Virus record (IMG/VR): IMGVR_UViG_3300035670_000632
Coordinates: 1 to 37,798 of that record
Length of the DNA: 37,798 nt
Direction: 5' to 3' (one strand)
DNA from: a virus
The notes beneath the pieces were generated by a model. That model had not been told where the DNA came from. It saw only the letters and a program-made list of their open reading frames with translations, and searched no databases. The translations under genes and the position numbers were made by a program. Below, piece after piece: positions 8,349-16,040 of this stretch. Positions within the stretch are counted from its first letter, which is position 1. Every line of letters starts with the position of its first letter.

Positions 8349-9171
8349 CGAGAGGTTTTGACCAATAGATCGGCTTAGGATCGCCTGAATAAACCGCGTC
8401 CAGAATCGGAATTGTCGTGCATCGGCAGTGTGGATGAGCGGGCGGAAAGTTGATCGTTCTGTATGACAAATTTTTCCCAATAAACGCAAACGGCTGCCCA
8501 ATCTTCACCCGCCGCATTCCGTCAGGGCTGGTCGAATCCGCCGCGATGGCATCGCAGACCGGGCAAGATGCCGACGTAGCGCGCCATTCCCAGCCCACCA
8601 CGACCCCGGCGTCCTTTGCGGACCGTTCCCGTGCGAGGTGATGAGCGCGGGTTGCTTCCGTCTGAGCGATCCGGCGTGCCCGTGCTCGGTTCGTGTCGCG
8701 GAAGTACTTCATGAGCCGCTTTGTCAGTTCTGGCATCGTCTCGCCAGCTTGCAGCCGCCCCTCGTCGATATCTTTGCGGATGGCCGCCTTCAGGTCGTCA
8801 TACGTGGCAAAAAGATCGTCTCTAAATGTGGCTTGCGTTGATTCTGCAAAATCTAGCACGCTATCGCGGATCGCAGCGCGTAGGGCTTCTGACACTACCC
8901 GCCACCGTTCCGGGTCCAAGCCAATCTCGAGGTATAGCCGCTTGCCAGACTTTTCCCAAATACCCGTGATTTCGGGAATGAACGCATCGGCCTCGTCCAC
9001 AAGTTGCGGGTCCGATGGCCGCAAAAGCTCCGCCGGTGCATAGAACACGTCGGCGCGCTTTTCGCCCCGTGCCCGCTCAATTACAAGCCGCCCCTGTTCG
9101 TTGAAACTGGCCAGCAGCTTCCGATACAGGCCAGAGCCTAGCGGCAGGTTGAAATCATTTGGCTCGGTCAT
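8341..9171 (-). CDS. phage Mu F-like head morphogenesis protein (minor capsid)
   Basis: The 276-residue protein matches the Mu gpF / SPP1 gp7 minor head family. A helical N-terminal region is followed by RARRIAQTEATRAHHLARER (about residues 175-195) and the paired Cys motifs CPVCDAIAADS and HPHCRCTTIP that end the domain. Family members bind the portal and travel with DNA. It directly follows the portal gene with a 4-base overlap, the standard arrangement. Confidence 0.9.
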   Translation of the reverse strand: MTEPNDFNLPLGSGLYRKLLASFNEQGRLVIERARGEKRADVFYAPAELLRPSDPQLVDEADAFIPEITGIWEKSGKRLYLEIGLDPERWRVVSEALRAAIRDSVLDFAESTQATFRDDLFATYDDLKAAIRKDIDEGRLQAGETMPELTKRLMKYFRDTNRARARRIAQTEATRAHHLARERSAKDAGVVVGWEWRATSASCPVCDAIAADSTSPDGMRRVKIGQPFAFIGKNLSYRTINFPPAHPHCRCTTIPILDAVYSGDPKPIYWSKPLVR

Positions 9172-10427
9172 CCGAACAGGTTCCCGCCCGGCAGAGGCTG
9201 CCCAATGCCATTTTCACGATCGATCTCCCACTTGTATCGATCGCCCATCACGACATCGCCTGTGCGACCAGTTTCTTCGAGGAACATGTTAAGCGTGATC
9301 GTTCCCGCCAGGTACGCATCTAGTGCACGCTTGTGAACCGCGTCCATGTTTTCTTGCAGATCCTGCACACCCGAAAGGTCGTGCTCTAACCGATACCGTT
9401 GCGGATCAAGCCCAAACTCTGGCATGAGCTTCCGCGTGATCGTCGATCGGATCAGCTTAAGCAAGGGTAGGACGCCCGATTCCCACGCGGATCGTTTTGC
9501 CGTCGCGTAGTTGTCATAGGTCTTCGTCGCCGATGGCAAGCCCAAAACCTCAGGCGGCACACCCACAGCCCCACAAACCAGCGGCATGGCGTTATGCGGC
9601 AGTTTGTCGAGGGCCATTTGCTCAGGGCTAAATCCGACGGTTTCTAGCTTAATCCGCCGATTGACGGCGATTGTGCTTCCGCGCATGTCACCGCGCGTCA
9701 TTTTGTTCAGCGATGACTTGATAGCCAGCCCGTCGTCATCCGTCAGTTCATCGTCGGCTTCCTCAGGTGTCACCACCATGCCTGGTACGCCAGAATTTTT
9801 CAGGATCGAAACGGAATAGCCCGCCGCCTCGTTTAGCAGGCAGATTTGCCGCAAAACGGATTTGAGCTTGGATAGACCAAGCCGCGTGTTTATCGGGTCG
9901 ATACCCCATCGGAAATGCAGCACGTCTTCCTTGGGAAACTCGTCAACCTGCCCGTCGATGCGATAACGCCACGAATCAAGGTATCTTGATCCGTCCGTCG
10001 GATAGAGCGGGTACATATACCGCTCATCCAGCCAGTAAAGCCCGATCGGCAACCGCCCGATTCCGCCCCGCTGGATGTACAGAAAAGCATTGCCCGAGGT
10101 AATTAGGCTCATGCCGATGGCCAGATCGCGCGTAAAAGCGTCGTAATCCGCGTTGTTTATCGCCCAAAGTTCGGCTAAAGGCGTGTCGTAGATCGGCGAC
10201 CAAGTATCGTCCGGCTGCCGCTCTTGAACCACCATCGGCAACATGTTGATTTTGTCGCCGACCCAGTTTACGGCCAGCGAAACTACGTCATTTAAATAGA
10301 TGTCACCGGCTTCGTTTTCCCAGTCGTAACGAGCACCAGGCAACAGGCCAATGCGACGCGATCCGCCGTTGCCACCGTAGCCGGTGAAGATTTTCAAGTC
10401 CGGGCGATTCGAGCGGATTCGGGCCAT
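9168..10427 (-). CDS. portal protein (HK97 family)
   Basis: The 419-residue protein has the HK97-type portal pattern. Examples are VSLAVNWVGDKINMLPMVV near residue 50, DLAIGMSLITSGNAFLYI, the long central helix region SVLRQICLLNEAAGYSVSIL, and CGAVGVPPEVLGLP with TYDNYATAKRSAWE towards the C-terminus. The portal forms the dodecameric channel for DNA. I chose the ATG at 10427 (MARIRSNRP), 2 bases past the terminase stop; an in-frame ATG at 10472 would overlap the terminase by 43 bases. Confidence 0.92.
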   Translation of the reverse strand: MARIRSNRPDLKIFTGYGGNGGSRRIGLLPGARYDWENEAGDIYLNDVVSLAVNWVGDKINMLPMVVQERQPDDTWSPIYDTPLAELWAINNADYDAFTRDLAIGMSLITSGNAFLYIQRGGIGRLPIGLYWLDERYMYPLYPTDGSRYLDSWRYRIDGQVDEFPKEDVLHFRWGIDPINTRLGLSKLKSVLRQICLLNEAAGYSVSILKNSGVPGMVVTPEEADDELTDDDGLAIKSSLNKMTRGDMRGSTIAVNRRIKLETVGFSPEQMALDKLPHNAMPLVCGAVGVPPEVLGLPSATKTYDNYATAKRSAWESGVLPLLKLIRSTITRKLMPEFGLDPQRYRLEHDLSGVQDLQENMDAVHKRALDAYLAGTITLNMFLEETGRTGDVVMGDRYKWEIDRENGIGQPLPGGNLFG

Positions 10428-10429
10428 CG

Positions 10430-12115
10430 TTAGAGCATCCTGATCTTGCGTTTCGCTGCCAGTTTCCGGCACGCCCCCGCTGCCGCGTCAACCATGTCAT
10501 CGTGCCTCCCGTTGGGGAATTGGCACAGTTGCTCTATGAACTTTCGATTCCAAGCCGCTTTCACGAGGACAAGGTTCCCGGCCTCGGCCTGCGACGCAAG
10601 CGATTCTGCCCGCGACCACTTCGGCCCCGTCGGATGCTCCCAGTGGACGGCAAACCCGGATAGTGCCTTGGCCTCCTCCTCCGCCGCGTCGGCTCCTGAC
10701 GAACCGCCTTCGTGCTCGATCCATATCACGGTCCCGCTCGGGTCATTTTCGGCGCATGCCCGTTGCAGGTCCCGCCGCCCCTTCGGCGTCACTTTCTTTT
10801 CCACGACGTCGCAGACGGTGAACACGCCATCGCGAACGGCCATGAGCACGCCCGCCGTAAAATCGGCGTCTTTGTCCAAACTGCTGGCTTTGTCCCAGTA
10901 GCGAACAAACCGCACGTCCCCGCCCGCTGGCATGGTTTCCGTGTACTTGCTAAACCACTCCCGCTGGAACATCCCGCCCGTGCGTGGCGTTGGCCGCTGC
11001 TGATACAGGGCCGCGAACTTCCATTCGCCGCGACGCTTGATCCGTTCCAATGCATCTATCGGCCAGCGTGACGGCCAAAGAGCCGCCCCCTCGGGCCGCC
11101 CAAGCGGATCGCCTTCACCCTCGCTAATGCCCGGAATTCGGACGTATTCCCAGTGCTCCGGTTGATCCTGTTCCACCGGCGCGTCCTCATCGGTCTCCGT
11201 TTCGCCTGATTCCGCGTCGCGGCCTTCCACGAGCGAACCGATTAAGTCGGCTTCATGCCGCCTTGTCATGATGACGATCGCCGCGCCCTTGGGGCTTAGG
11301 CGGGTCAGGGCTTCGCTCACGAACCAGTCCCATATCTTTTCCCGGATTAGAGGCGAAGACGCCTCCTGAACGTTTTTAACCGGGTCGTCGATGATCAGGA
11401 CGTCGGCACCGTGGCCCGCGATGCCACCGCCAACGCCCACGGCGTACATCCGTCCGCCGCCGCTTGTCTCCCATTCCGAAGCCTGAGCGACTTTCGGATT
11501 GAGTGACAGGCCCATCTTTTCGGCTAGTTTGCGAGCTTTGCGGCTAAACTTGCGGGCCAGACTGACGGCGTAACCGGCCGCGATGATTTCCCGCGTTGGG
11601 TCCCGTTCAAGGAACCAGACGGGCGCGTGAATCGACAGAAGTTCGCTCTTTCCGTGCCGTGGCGGCATGGACACGATAAGCCGCTTTAGCTCGCCCCGGT
11701 CGATCGCCTCTAGCTTCTCTTGCAGAAGCAGCAGGTGCGGTGCGTCCCAGTCGTGGCCCGGCGTGGCGCGTTTCAGCCATGCGTTAATCGGTTCTCGCTG
11801 AACTTCTGGTTGTGCTTCGCTTAGTTCGTCTGTTTTGTCCGGCTCGCTGGCTTTTCCGTCGGTGACATCGATGAGTATTTTTGCCCATTCCGCCGAATCA
11901 CATCGTTTTTCTTGCATCAAGTTGTCGTAGATTTTTAAGATAACGCTATCAACTCGCTGTATTCCACCCTCGGAAACGGCTTGCATCAATCGCTTTGCGG
12001 CGTCACGGAACATTTTCGTTTTCGGCCTGCCTGGTGAAGCGCAATTTCCGGGTTTGAATCGCGTTAGTTCTCCGATTTTGTGCCCTGGCGTAAAGTGTCC
12101 GTTTGGTTGTCGCAT
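10430..12115 (-). CDS. terminase large subunit with a DUF5681-like N-terminal extension
   Basis: The 561-residue packaging motor has a Walker A motif PPRHGKSELLS (about 151-161), Walker B DVLIIDDPVKN (about 238-248), the coupling segment AAIVIMTRRHEADL, and a C-terminal nuclease with RYWDKASSLDKDADF and a final HDDMVDAAAGAC. The first ~95 residues are unlike a normal large subunit. They carry RFKPGNCASPGRPK followed by helices, the pattern I recall from small DUF5681 proteins that often accompany terminases. No separate small-terminase gene is seen next to it, so this extension may do that job (inference). The gene follows the split sigma pair by 39 bases. Confidence 0.93.
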   Translation of the reverse strand: MRQPNGHFTPGHKIGELTRFKPGNCASPGRPKTKMFRDAAKRLMQAVSEGGIQRVDSVILKIYDNLMQEKRCDSAEWAKILIDVTDGKASEPDKTDELSEAQPEVQREPINAWLKRATPGHDWDAPHLLLLQEKLEAIDRGELKRLIVSMPPRHGKSELLSIHAPVWFLERDPTREIIAAGYAVSLARKFSRKARKLAEKMGLSLNPKVAQASEWETSGGGRMYAVGVGGGIAGHGADVLIIDDPVKNVQEASSPLIREKIWDWFVSEALTRLSPKGAAIVIMTRRHEADLIGSLVEGRDAESGETETDEDAPVEQDQPEHWEYVRIPGISEGEGDPLGRPEGAALWPSRWPIDALERIKRRGEWKFAALYQQRPTPRTGGMFQREWFSKYTETMPAGGDVRFVRYWDKASSLDKDADFTAGVLMAVRDGVFTVCDVVEKKVTPKGRRDLQRACAENDPSGTVIWIEHEGGSSGADAAEEEAKALSGFAVHWEHPTGPKWSRAESLASQAEAGNLVLVKAAWNRKFIEQLCQFPNGRHDDMVDAAAGACRKLAAKRKIRML

Positions 12116-12154
12116 TTCATGCTCAACGCCCGTTTGTCGCCCGTTTTGGCGAGT

Positions 12155-12448
12155 TTACACATCTTCCGCCATCAGGTCCGTGAACGTCTTCGCGTTGGCC
12201 ACCTTGCTCTTACGCGGCTTCCCGGCGTCGAGGATGGCCCATTTGATCTTCCGCCACAGGAACGTCGAGAACGAGGCTCCCTTGGAACTGTCGTAGTTGA
12301 GCACCGCCGCGATCAAGGCGTCCTCCACGATCGTCCGCCGCCGCTCACGCTGCTGTGGTGTTAGGCTGGCCCCGCCGTAGATCGACATTCCCATGTTCAT
12401 AGCGTCTGGCAACCATTTCAGCATCGTGGCTTGGTGCCTTTTTGTCAT
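12155..12448 (-). CDS. sigma-70 region 2-like protein (half of a split sigma factor)
   Basis: The 97-residue protein has a core, IVEDALIAAVLNYDSSKG then FSTFLWRKIKWAILDA (about 42-76). It corresponds closely to sigma-70 regions 2.1-2.2 (pattern: ...ai..yDp.kG..FstflwrkIrgaIlD), the part that binds RNA polymerase core and contacts the -10 element. No region 3 or 4 follows; the protein ends about 20 residues later. Its ATG overlaps the stop of the upstream gene, which encodes a region 4-like protein (ATGA), so the two are made together. I take the start at 12448: a longer reading to 12760 uses the frame of the overlapping gene and is low-complexity. The arrangement recalls the two-subunit sigma SigO/RsoA of Bacillus. 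Confidence 0.78.
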   Translation of the reverse strand: MTKRHQATMLKWLPDAMNMGMSIYGGASLTPQQRERRRTIVEDALIAAVLNYDSSKGASFSTFLWRKIKWAILDAGKPRKSKVANAKTFTDLMAEDV

Positions 12449-12738
12449 TCGCTTGGGCTTCGGTCGATGTGGTTTCGCATCCGCTGCAAGGCCGCTTCCA
12501 ACGTCGTTTCCGCGTCTTCCTGTTTGATCCTGAGAATCTTGGCGATGAACGTGATCGACCGCGGCCGATGCCCTGCCAGGCCGAACCGCATCGTCACGAT
12601 CTGCAGCTCCACATCGGCCAGGACATCGAGAGCAGCCGTCAGCCGTTGCCGCGTCTCGCTGGCAAGCGCGGCTTCGACGGGACCGGGCCGATGGTCCCGG
12701 CATGCTTCGTTCAGGCCGAGCGGCTTGTGCGGTGGCAT
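12445..12738 (-). CDS. sigma-70 region 4-like protein (other half of a split sigma factor)
   Basis: The 97-residue protein carries LTAALDVLADVELQIVTMRF and then GLAGHRPRSITFIAKIL, with DAETTLEAALQRMRNHI at its end (about residues 33-90). This is the order seen in sigma-70 regions 4.1-4.2: loop, conserved RFGL, then a helix-turn-helix and a final helix. A short acidic GPVEAALASETRQRL precedes it, as in primary sigmas. It has no region 2. It sits first in a putative transcription unit with a TTGACA box about 75 bases upstream, and the region 2-like gene follows with a 4-base overlap. Region 4 alone could also act like the RinA/ArpU late activators that precede terminase genes in Gram-positive phages. 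Confidence 0.78.
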   Translation of the reverse strand: MPPHKPLGLNEACRDHRPGPVEAALASETRQRLTAALDVLADVELQIVTMRFGLAGHRPRSITFIAKILRIKQEDAETTLEAALQRMRNHIDRSPSE

Positions 12739-12783
12739 CCATCGTTCTCGCCTGCATCACGAGCCATCGGAGCCATGAGTGAT

Positions 12784-12814
12784 ACTATCTCAATCATGCT
12801 ACCAATTCTGTCAA
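12784..12814 (-). promoter_or_regulatory. candidate promoter for the split-sigma / terminase unit
   Basis: The minus strand has a perfect TTGACA at 12809-12814. The best -10 candidate is GATAGT (12784-12789) at a long 19-base spacing, so the pair is only moderately convincing. It lies in the 125-base gap between the ThyX and region 4-like genes, which holds no gene. The GATAGTATCA sequence here recurs at 18247-18256, where it overlaps the stop of a small gene. Confidence 0.4.
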
Positions 12815-12863
12815 GTCTTTGGGCAAATTGCAAGATTTTTTTTCGCGGCTGCTGTTTGCCACG

Positions 12864-13601
12864 TCACACTTTTTTCCATTTGAGCCGTATGGATTCGTGC
12901 GAATCCTCGTCGGTGAACACTTCCATGTCCTGAAACACGTTGGGAGCGTATTCGGCAAGCCCGGGCAAAAGTGCCACCGCCAACCGCCGGATTTCCAAGT
13001 CTGCATGAATGTTCCCCCTCTGTTCCAGAATGTTCCGCCAGGCACGCAGGTTACCCGTGAATGCGATGTGGGTCTCGGTGCAGTTTGGAAGAACGGACCG
13101 TGCGGCCTCCCGAATTCGCTTGCGAGACAACGTGTCGGTAGCTTCTTCGTCGCACAGAAGGCGATAGAAATCGAGCGATTCCTGCATAGCCTTGGACCAC
13201 GTTTTGACCGTCAAGTCGCGTCCGATGTATCTCGGAGGCACCACGAACCCAATATCAGACACGTCCACGTATCTTTAAGAAAGCTCGCTCACGGCAGTCC
13301 CGGCCCTGTGCCTGATCAGTTCGTGCGTCAACGACCTCGAAACACCGTGGATGATAAAGCCCACCGTAGCGTGCTCAAGAACGCTCCCATGCCCTTCGGA
13401 GAGGATTCGCTCCATGTAAGCGCGGTTGCCGCCCGGCCTGGGCCTCGAAAACGATTGATAGCAGACGCGGCCAGCAATTTCGGGAATCGCCTGAACTGAA
13501 TCCCAGTCTTCAGGCTCGAACGGCGAAATGTACTGTGCAATCTCGGTGCATGGCGTTGTCGCCCAGGACGCGATAATCGTGGGCTGGTAAATCAGGTTCA
13601 T
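12864..13601 (-). pseudogene. thyX: flavin-dependent thymidylate synthase ThyX, interrupted by an in-frame TAA
   Basis: ThyX makes dTMP from dUMP using FAD and methylene-tetrahydrofolate. The first 108 codons carry AGRVCYQSF, GHGSVLEHATVGFI and the signature HELIRHRAGTAVSELS. A TAA at 13275-13277 follows, and the same frame then continues RYVDVSDIGFVVPP with VLPNCTETHIAF, LRAWRNILEQR and HADLEIRRLA, the normal second half. The stop replaces one residue in the S-x-R-Y part of the RHRx7S motif region, where Gln or Leu often stands; one base change (CAA or TTA to TAA) explains it. No frameshift is needed and about 245 codons are otherwise intact. Either the gene died recently, the stop is read through or suppressed, or the base is a sequencing error. 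TAA is a true stop in other genes here. Confidence 0.85.
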
Positions 13602-14107
13602 TCTTCGCCCTCTAGCGGGTATGGCAAAAGGTCTGGCCAGCCGCCAAGATCAATATCGGGCCTGAACTTAAGATGCATTGCAGTTCTGTGGACCCGCTTC
13701 GGGTCCAGCGGCGGGACCGGCATTTTCTCAAGCTCGATCGCATGTTGCCGAAGTTCCTCATGTCGTCGCAAAACATGGCTCGGCAGCGGTGGCGAATCGT
13801 GGCCCGGAAGGATCTTCCACGCGACTATGTCCCACTCGTCAAGAGCCTCCTTCATCGCCGCGTTTCGGTCTTCAAGGTGGCGGACGTAGCGAGCAACTCT
13901 GTCCAAGTGCTCGCTTTTTTCTTTTCGCTCCCATCGATCAATTGTTTGCTTTGCCTCCCGGTGCGGGTCCGCCGCCTCGGCTTTGAGCTTGGCAAGTTTT
14001 GTCTCTAATACGTCGATCAACGTGGAAATCTCCCATTCCGGCTGATCATGGCTGCTGAACTTGCAAAGCACTGACAAATCGGCCTTCAGTTGTTCTAGCT
14101 CAGTCAT
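13598..14107 (-). CDS. hypothetical coiled-coil protein (169 aa)
   Basis: No family is recognised. The protein is charged and helical, with a likely coiled coil over residues about 35-95 (ETKLAKLKAEAAD, DRVARYVRHLEDRNAAMK). The Pro-rich C-terminus contains HLKFRPDIDLGGWPDLLPY. Its stop overlaps the ThyX start (ATGA) and its own start overlaps the end of the next gene upstream, so it belongs to the same accessory operon. Confidence 0.7.
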   Translation of the reverse strand: MTELEQLKADLSVLCKFSSHDQPEWEISTLIDVLETKLAKLKAEAADPHREAKQTIDRWERKEKSEHLDRVARYVRHLEDRNAAMKEALDEWDIVAWKILPGHDSPPLPSHVLRRHEELRQHAIELEKMPVPPLDPKRVHRTAMHLKFRPDIDLGGWPDLLPYPLEGEE

Positions 14108-14498
14108 TCTTCACCTCTTCAATGCTCAAGACAATTTCGCGAACATGTCGCATCTTGATGTCTCGAATGTTGTAGTGCGGCTTTGCCTCTAGATGTTGCC
14201 GAATAAAGTCACGCGCGGATTGTTGAGTTTTGAACCTGTTTCTCGCTTTTCCGTGGATGTCCACGTGCGTCACTAGCCAAGCTTCCCACTCTTCTACCGG
14301 CTCGGGCAGGATGCGACATACCAGCGATGCGGGGTGATGCTCGTACGAAGGCCCCGGTCGATCGCAACGAAAGATCAGCCAGCCACGCAAGATGGCTGAT
14401 TCATGAGTGGTAACCACGGTTTGCACCGTTGCCGTTTGCCAGTCGTAAATCCGGTCACCGGCCTTGATCTTATCCGCACGCACGATTTCAGCCTTCAT
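14100..14498 (-). CDS. hypothetical protein, IKAGDRI paralog 1
   Basis: The 132-residue protein opens with MKAEIVRADKIKAGDRIYDW. That opening is clearly related to the neighbouring gene at 14488-14706 (MKAEIIKASDIKPGDRVLL), so the two arose by tandem duplication. The I-K-x-G-D-R pattern followed by beta strands suggests a small SH3-like or Hint-like barrel. The rest (SARDFIRQHLEAKPHYN, then HVREIVLSIEEV) is unique to this copy. I start at 14498, where the paralogy begins; an ATG at 14540 overlaps the upstream gene by 53 bases. Confidence 0.68.
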   Translation of the reverse strand: MKAEIVRADKIKAGDRIYDWQTATVQTVVTTHESAILRGWLIFRCDRPGPSYEHHPASLVCRILPEPVEEWEAWLVTHVDIHGKARNRFKTQQSARDFIRQHLEAKPHYNIRDIKMRHVREIVLSIEEVKND

Positions 14499-14706
14499 GC
14501 CCGCCCCCATCGTCTTGAATAATTCTTGCCACAACGCCAATGTCGTACACGTCCATTCGATAGCCTTCGCAGCTCGTCAAGCTAACCACGGGCCGTTCGT
14601 TTTCGTCAGTGTATGACCGCACGCTTTCAATCTGATAAACCGCAGCTCCTAGAAGAACACGATCTCCGGGTTTGATGTCCGACGCCTTGATAATTTCAGC
14701 CTTCAT
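14488..14706 (-). CDS. hypothetical protein, IKPGDRV paralog 2
   Basis: This 72-residue protein has the same MKAEI..(A/S)..IK.GDR start as its downstream neighbour, then short strands (AVYQIESVRSYTDE) and an Asp/Gly-rich tail. The ATG at 14706 has an AAAGGGGG ribosome-binding site 5 bases upstream, which decides it over an ATG at 14763. It overlaps the neighbours on both sides by about 11 bases. Function unknown; a small beta barrel is likely. Confidence 0.68.
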   Translation of the reverse strand: MKAEIIKASDIKPGDRVLLGAAVYQIESVRSYTDENERPVVSLTSCEGYRMDVYDIGVVARIIQDDGGGHEG

Positions 14707-15196
14707 TTCTGCCCCCTTTCGGTAACCGGAATTCCACGCCATGCCGCAGGATCGACAAAACAAACGATATCGGCAGTTTTATCGACTCGTCGCCGTTGAT
14801 CTGCATGACATCGACCGTTCCGTCGTGTTCGCCCCAAAGCCGAAAGCCTGTAATTCTCCACTCGCCAATTCTTTGACCGATGTACAGGTCCTGCACTCTA
14901 AGTGCGGGTTTGACCGGCAACGTCTCGATCGGCCCCTCGAAACCGTCCACGCCAGACCAACCACACGCCACGCGGGCTTGGTGCCAAAATGTATAGTTTG
15001 CGATCTCATATTCGAAGTCAGAGACTTGCGAACATGCTTCACGGCACCTGTCAAGCTCGACGGCCATGGCATGATATTTTCGATCTAGTCGATTTTGCTC
15101 TGCATTAAGCAGCTCCCTTGCCCGCTCCCGGTCGCCGTCGCGAATCGCTTCAATCACTGGATCCAGACGTCCCACCTGATTCGGTATCACGCTCAT
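14696..15196 (-). CDS. hypothetical protein, MSVIPN-family copy A
   Basis: The 166-residue protein has an N-terminal helical part, MSVIPNQVGRLDPVIEAI, continuing RARELLNAEQNRLDRKYHAM and DRCREACSQVSDFE. This is duplicated in the next gene upstream (15193-15738). The C-terminal half (LRVQDLYIGQRIGEWRITGF, then FRLPKG) is unrelated to that copy. The start at 15196 has AAGGGGGCGG upstream and overlaps the preceding stop (ATGA). Function unknown. Confidence 0.7.
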   Translation of the reverse strand: MSVIPNQVGRLDPVIEAIRDGDRERARELLNAEQNRLDRKYHAMAVELDRCREACSQVSDFEYEIANYTFWHQARVACGWSGVDGFEGPIETLPVKPALRVQDLYIGQRIGEWRITGFRLWGEHDGTVDVMQINGDESIKLPISFVLSILRHGVEFRLPKGGRNEG

Positions 15197-15738
15197 TTTC
15201 CGCCCCCTTCTTTTTGCATCTCTTCCCACAGTTCCGCCGCGTCGGCGACGATCGGCAAAATGTCGATTGTGTCATCTTTGTGCACGTGCCACTCCGCCAG
15301 CCGCCGCACAATATCGGCAAGGCAAGCATGGTAGTTAGCGGCGTGGACGATGAAATCGGCCATTTCGAGACTGTAAATCACAGGCGCGACAGTCACGCCA
15401 GCCGCGTCTATCACCTCGGCAGGAACACCCTTTGCACCGAGATGCCTTAGCGGAAGTTTGAAAGACTGCCCAGGCACCGCTACCCCGTTCTCGTCCCGTC
15501 TCATCGCCCTGCCCTCCGTTTCAATTCGTGGCCATTCGCGTCGTATCGCAACCTCGAAGTCCGAAACCTGCGAACACGCCTCTCTGCACTTGTCAAGCTC
15601 GGCAGCAATGGCATGGTATTTCTCGGCAAGCCGCTTCTGCTCAACATCGAGCAACTCAATCGCCCGATCCCAATCCCCGTTGCGAATCGCGTCCACCACG
15701 TCATCCAGCCGCCCCACCGAATTGGGAATCACGCTCAT
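15193..15738 (-). CDS. hypothetical protein, MSVIPN-family copy B (mosaic)
   Basis: This 181-residue protein is a mosaic. Its N-terminal ~65 residues match copy A (MSVIPNSVGRLDDVVDAI, then EACSQVSDFE). Its C-terminal ~105 residues, from MRRDENGVAVPG to the end, match the whole of the next upstream gene (15735-16040), including HAANYHACLADIVRRLAEWH and DTIDILPIVADAAELWEEMQ. The DNA behind the last ~40 codons is identical to that gene. It reads as a product of unequal recombination between tandem copies. Function unknown. Confidence 0.7.
   Translation of the reverse strand: MSVIPNSVGRLDDVVDAIRNGDWDRAIELLDVEQKRLAEKYHAIAAELDKCREACSQVSDFEVAIRREWPRIETEGRAMRRDENGVAVPGQSFKLPLRHLGAKGVPAEVIDAAGVTVAPVIYSLEMADFIVHAANYHACLADIVRRLAEWHVHKDDTIDILPIVADAAELWEEMQKEGGGK
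15201..15321. repeat. 121-bp perfect direct repeat, copy 1 (542-bp period)
   Basis: This segment is identical to 15743-15863. Beyond it, similarity at the same 542-base offset continues rightwards to about 15351/15893 and, less well conserved, leftwards to about 15013/15555. It encodes the C-terminus of the mosaic gene and the start of its downstream neighbour's ribosome-binding region. Confidence 0.9.
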
Positions 15739-16040
15739 TCCTCGCCCCCTTCTTTTTGCATCTCTTCCCACAGTTCCGCCGCGTCGGCGACGATCGGCAA
15801 AATGTCGATTGTGTCATCTTTGTGCACGTGCCACTCCGCCAGCCGCCGCACAATATCGGCAAGCCGCGCATGGTAGTTAGCGGCGTGGACGGAAAATTCG
15901 GCGGTGTCCTTTTCATAGCCTAGCGGAGCTTGCTTTGCGTCAGCTATCGCAATCCATGTTTCGATACGTTCAGGGTTGCATTGCCACGGAAGCGGATCAG
16001 CAGGCCCCGGCATCGCTACCCCGTTTTCATTGCGTCTCAT
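15735..16040 (-). CDS. hypothetical protein, MRRNENG family (101 aa)
   Basis: The 101-residue protein is the free-standing form of the C-terminal module of the adjacent gene: MRRNENGVAMPGPADPLPW, then HAANYHARLADIVRRLAEWH and ILPIVADAAELWEEMQKEGG. The middle 30 residues differ. It is probably a small helical protein. The ATG lies within the end of the 54-residue gene upstream (14-base overlap). Function unknown. Confidence 0.68.
   Translation of the reverse strand: MRRNENGVAMPGPADPLPWQCNPERIETWIAIADAKQAPLGYEKDTAEFSVHAANYHARLADIVRRLAEWHVHKDDTIDILPIVADAAELWEEMQKEGGEE
15743..15863. repeat. 121-bp perfect direct repeat, copy 2
   Basis: This copy is identical to 15201-15321. The perfect identity over 121 bases, flanked by diverged sequence at the same offset, points to recent gene conversion or recombination within an older duplication. 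Confidence 0.9.

Noticed and set aside
12155-12760. A 201-residue reading of the region 2-like sigma gene
   Set aside because: The N-terminal 104 residues lie in the overlap with the region 4-like gene and are compositionally odd. The ATG at 12448 in an ATGA overlap explains the gene better.
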